Shown in pieces: positions 62,970 through 64,000 of a stretch of DNA of 64,000 nt (its first letter is position 1; the number at the start of each line of letters is the position of its first letter). This DNA comes from an uncultured Aquimarina sp. (GTDB lineage Bacteria > Bacteroidota > Bacteroidia > Flavobacteriales > Flavobacteriaceae). A model generated the notes under the pieces. It saw only the letters and a program-made list of their open reading frames with translations, was not told the origin of the DNA and made no database searches. The stretch is taken from NCBI GenBank assembly GCA_947498935.1, contig CANMMM010000020.1, positions 1 to 64,000 of the forward strand, read 5' to 3'. Both the position numbers and the translations under genes were made by a program.

Positions 62970-63749
62970 ATGAAAAAAATAGGATATGGGATGCTTATAG
63001 TGCTAGCGTCAGTTTTGTTGCATGGCTGTAAAGGAACTAAGGTCGCAACAGGAACTGCCGTTCAAAAACTAAAAGCAGAAAAAATCATAGCCAATCACTA
63101 TACCAAAAGTTTTAATTATAACACATTGAATGCTCGCGTAAAAGTGAGGTATGAAGATGCTGATAAATCTGTGAGCCCTAATGTGACACTCCGTATGGAG
63201 AAAGATAAAAAGATTTGGGTCAGTGCCAAAGTATTGGGGATTACTGTAGCCAAAGCGCTCATAACGCCAACGAAAGTGAGTTATTACGAAAAAATCACCA
63301 ATACCTATTTTGATGGAGATTTTAAGTTACTAAGTGAGTGGCTAGGAACAAGCTTGGATTTTGAAAAAGTGCAGCAGTTACTATTAGGGCAAGCTATTTT
63401 CGATCTTAGAACAGAGAAATACCAATCCGATATTGACCAGCAGCACTATCAGTTAGTGCCCAAAAAACAATTAGCATTGTTTGAGCGCTTATTTTTGGTG
63501 TATCCTGCTACCTACAAGATGCACACACAGCAATTAAAACAGCACTCAGAAAAAAGAGATTTGACGATCACATACGAGAGTTATCAAAAAGTAGGTAATC
63601 AAGATTTTCCCAAGAATATTCATATAAGAGCAGTAGAAGGTGTGGATACCACAACAATTCAGGTAGAATATCGTGCTGTAGATTACAATCCAAAAGTAAG
63701 TTTTCCGTTTAAGATACCATCAGGCTACGAACAAGTTACTATAGAATGA
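62970..63749 (+). CDS. DUF4292 family lipoprotein
   Basis: The 259-residue protein has a lipobox ending at Cys20 (VLLHGCKGTK). ANHYTKSFNYNTLNARVKVR, KIWVSAKVLGITVAKALITP, YYEKITNTYFDGDFKLLSEW and FEKVQQLLLGQAIFDL fit DUF4292, a LolB-like outer-membrane lipoprotein family of Bacteroidetes. A role in lipoprotein or envelope assembly is inferred from the fold family. It overlaps the next gene by 4 bases (ATGA), a linkage common in Flavobacteriia. Confidence 0.9.
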   Translation: MKKIGYGMLIVLASVLLHGCKGTKVATGTAVQKLKAEKIIANHYTKSFNYNTLNARVKVRYEDADKSVSPNVTLRMEKDKKIWVSAKVLGITVAKALITPTKVSYYEKITNTYFDGDFKLLSEWLGTSLDFEKVQQLLLGQAIFDLRTEKYQSDIDQQHYQLVPKKQLALFERLFLVYPATYKMHTQQLKQHSEKRDLTITYESYQKVGNQDFPKNIHIRAVEGVDTTTIQVEYRAVDYNPKVSFPFKIPSGYEQVTIE

Positions 63750-64000
63750 AACGCATCAAGTTTGTATATATTATAATAGTTCTATTTTTTGGCATTTCAT
63801 CATTTGCACAAGGTACTAAGCAGCAGCAGTTAGAAGCACAGCGGCGTGCGCTCAAAGAGCAGATTACGCAAATGAAGGCATTATTAGAAGATACCAAACT
63901 AAAGCAGCGCTCAGTACTCGATGAAGTGGAAACCTTGAATTCGCAGATAGGAACGCGCCAAAATCTGATAAAAATTACCAATCAGCAGGCCAATTTGCTG
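63746..64000 (+). CDS. Start of an EnvC-like murein hydrolase activator (cut by window end)
   Basis: The first 85 codons are present, from an ATG overlapping the DUF4292 stop. A signal peptide (residues about 5-21, ending SSFAQG) is followed by a coiled coil (KQQQLEAQRRALKEQITQMK, EVETLNSQIG), the usual N-terminal part of EnvC-like M23 proteins that activate cell-wall amidases. The M23 domain would lie beyond the window. The call is supported by the conserved order DUF4292 then EnvC/M23. Confidence 0.75.
   Translation, partial: MKRIKFVYIIIVLFFGISSFAQGTKQQQLEAQRRALKEQITQMKALLEDTKLKQRSVLDEVETLNSQIGTRQNLIKITNQQANLL

Overview
The window looks like a chromosomal segment from a member of the Flavobacteriia (Bacteroidetes), probably a marine Flavobacteriaceae species. 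The evidence is a SprE/PorW gliding and type IX secretion lipoprotein, a secreted protein ending in a T9SS type A sorting domain, promoters of the TAnnTTTG type, an atpB-E-F-H-A-G block without atpD/atpC, low GC, and lineage-typical genes (DUF6341, DUF6427, DUF4254 and DUF4292 families). No rRNA or tRNA was seen.

Region 1 (1 to about 23.65 kb) is a very AT-rich surface-polysaccharide locus, almost all on the + strand and tightly packed, with several TTG starts. At its left edge an IS5-like insertion sequence (partial transposase, minus strand) has cut off an rmlD gene, of which only the last ~50 codons remain. The locus encodes UDP-ManNAcA synthesis (wecB, wecC), a WecA-like initiating enzyme, a WecG/TagA-like transferase, other glycosyltransferases, a Wzx-like flippase, several polymerase/ligase-like membrane proteins, an MBOAT plus SGNH-like O-acetylation pair, two polysaccharide deacetylases, and an unusual acylation cassette (hexapeptide acyltransferase, acyl carrier protein, KAS III, AAC(3)-like enzyme).

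Region 2 (23.8 to 32.0 kb) has clearly less AT-rich codon use. It holds a second polysaccharide module: a GT4 transferase, two paralogous polyprenyl-phosphate sugar-1-phosphate transferases, UDP-glucose dehydrogenase, UDP-glucuronate decarboxylase (UDP-xylose formation) and another O-antigen-ligase-like protein. Region 3 (32.2 to 41.2 kb) holds purD, the small DUF6341 and DUF6427 membrane proteins, DUF4254 plus a GT9 heptosyltransferase, a PaaE-like 2Fe-2S flavin reductase, and an 805-residue PLP-synthase/GNAT fusion.

Region 4 (41.6 to 52.4 kb) runs sprE, bactofilin, atpZ, a small membrane protein and the atp operon. The operon carries an unrecognised 508-residue exported protein between atpH and atpA. 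A candidate small RNA follows. Region 5 (53.5 to 64 kb) has a large secreted beta-propeller/CBM protein with a T9SS tail, a lipoprotein, a flippase, and a cell-envelope block (dut, nucleotidyltransferase, TPR, DUF4292 lipoprotein, EnvC-like start).

The intergenic DNA is unusually informative. It contains (a) short inverted-repeat elements of about 160 bp whose ends match the IS at the left edge, i.e. MITEs; (b) a second MITE-like family with different ends but related internal sequence; and (c) five copies of a ~90 bp repeat running from GCGTTAGGGAT to GGGAACGCCC, always placed just downstream of genes. These are the least explained elements in the window.
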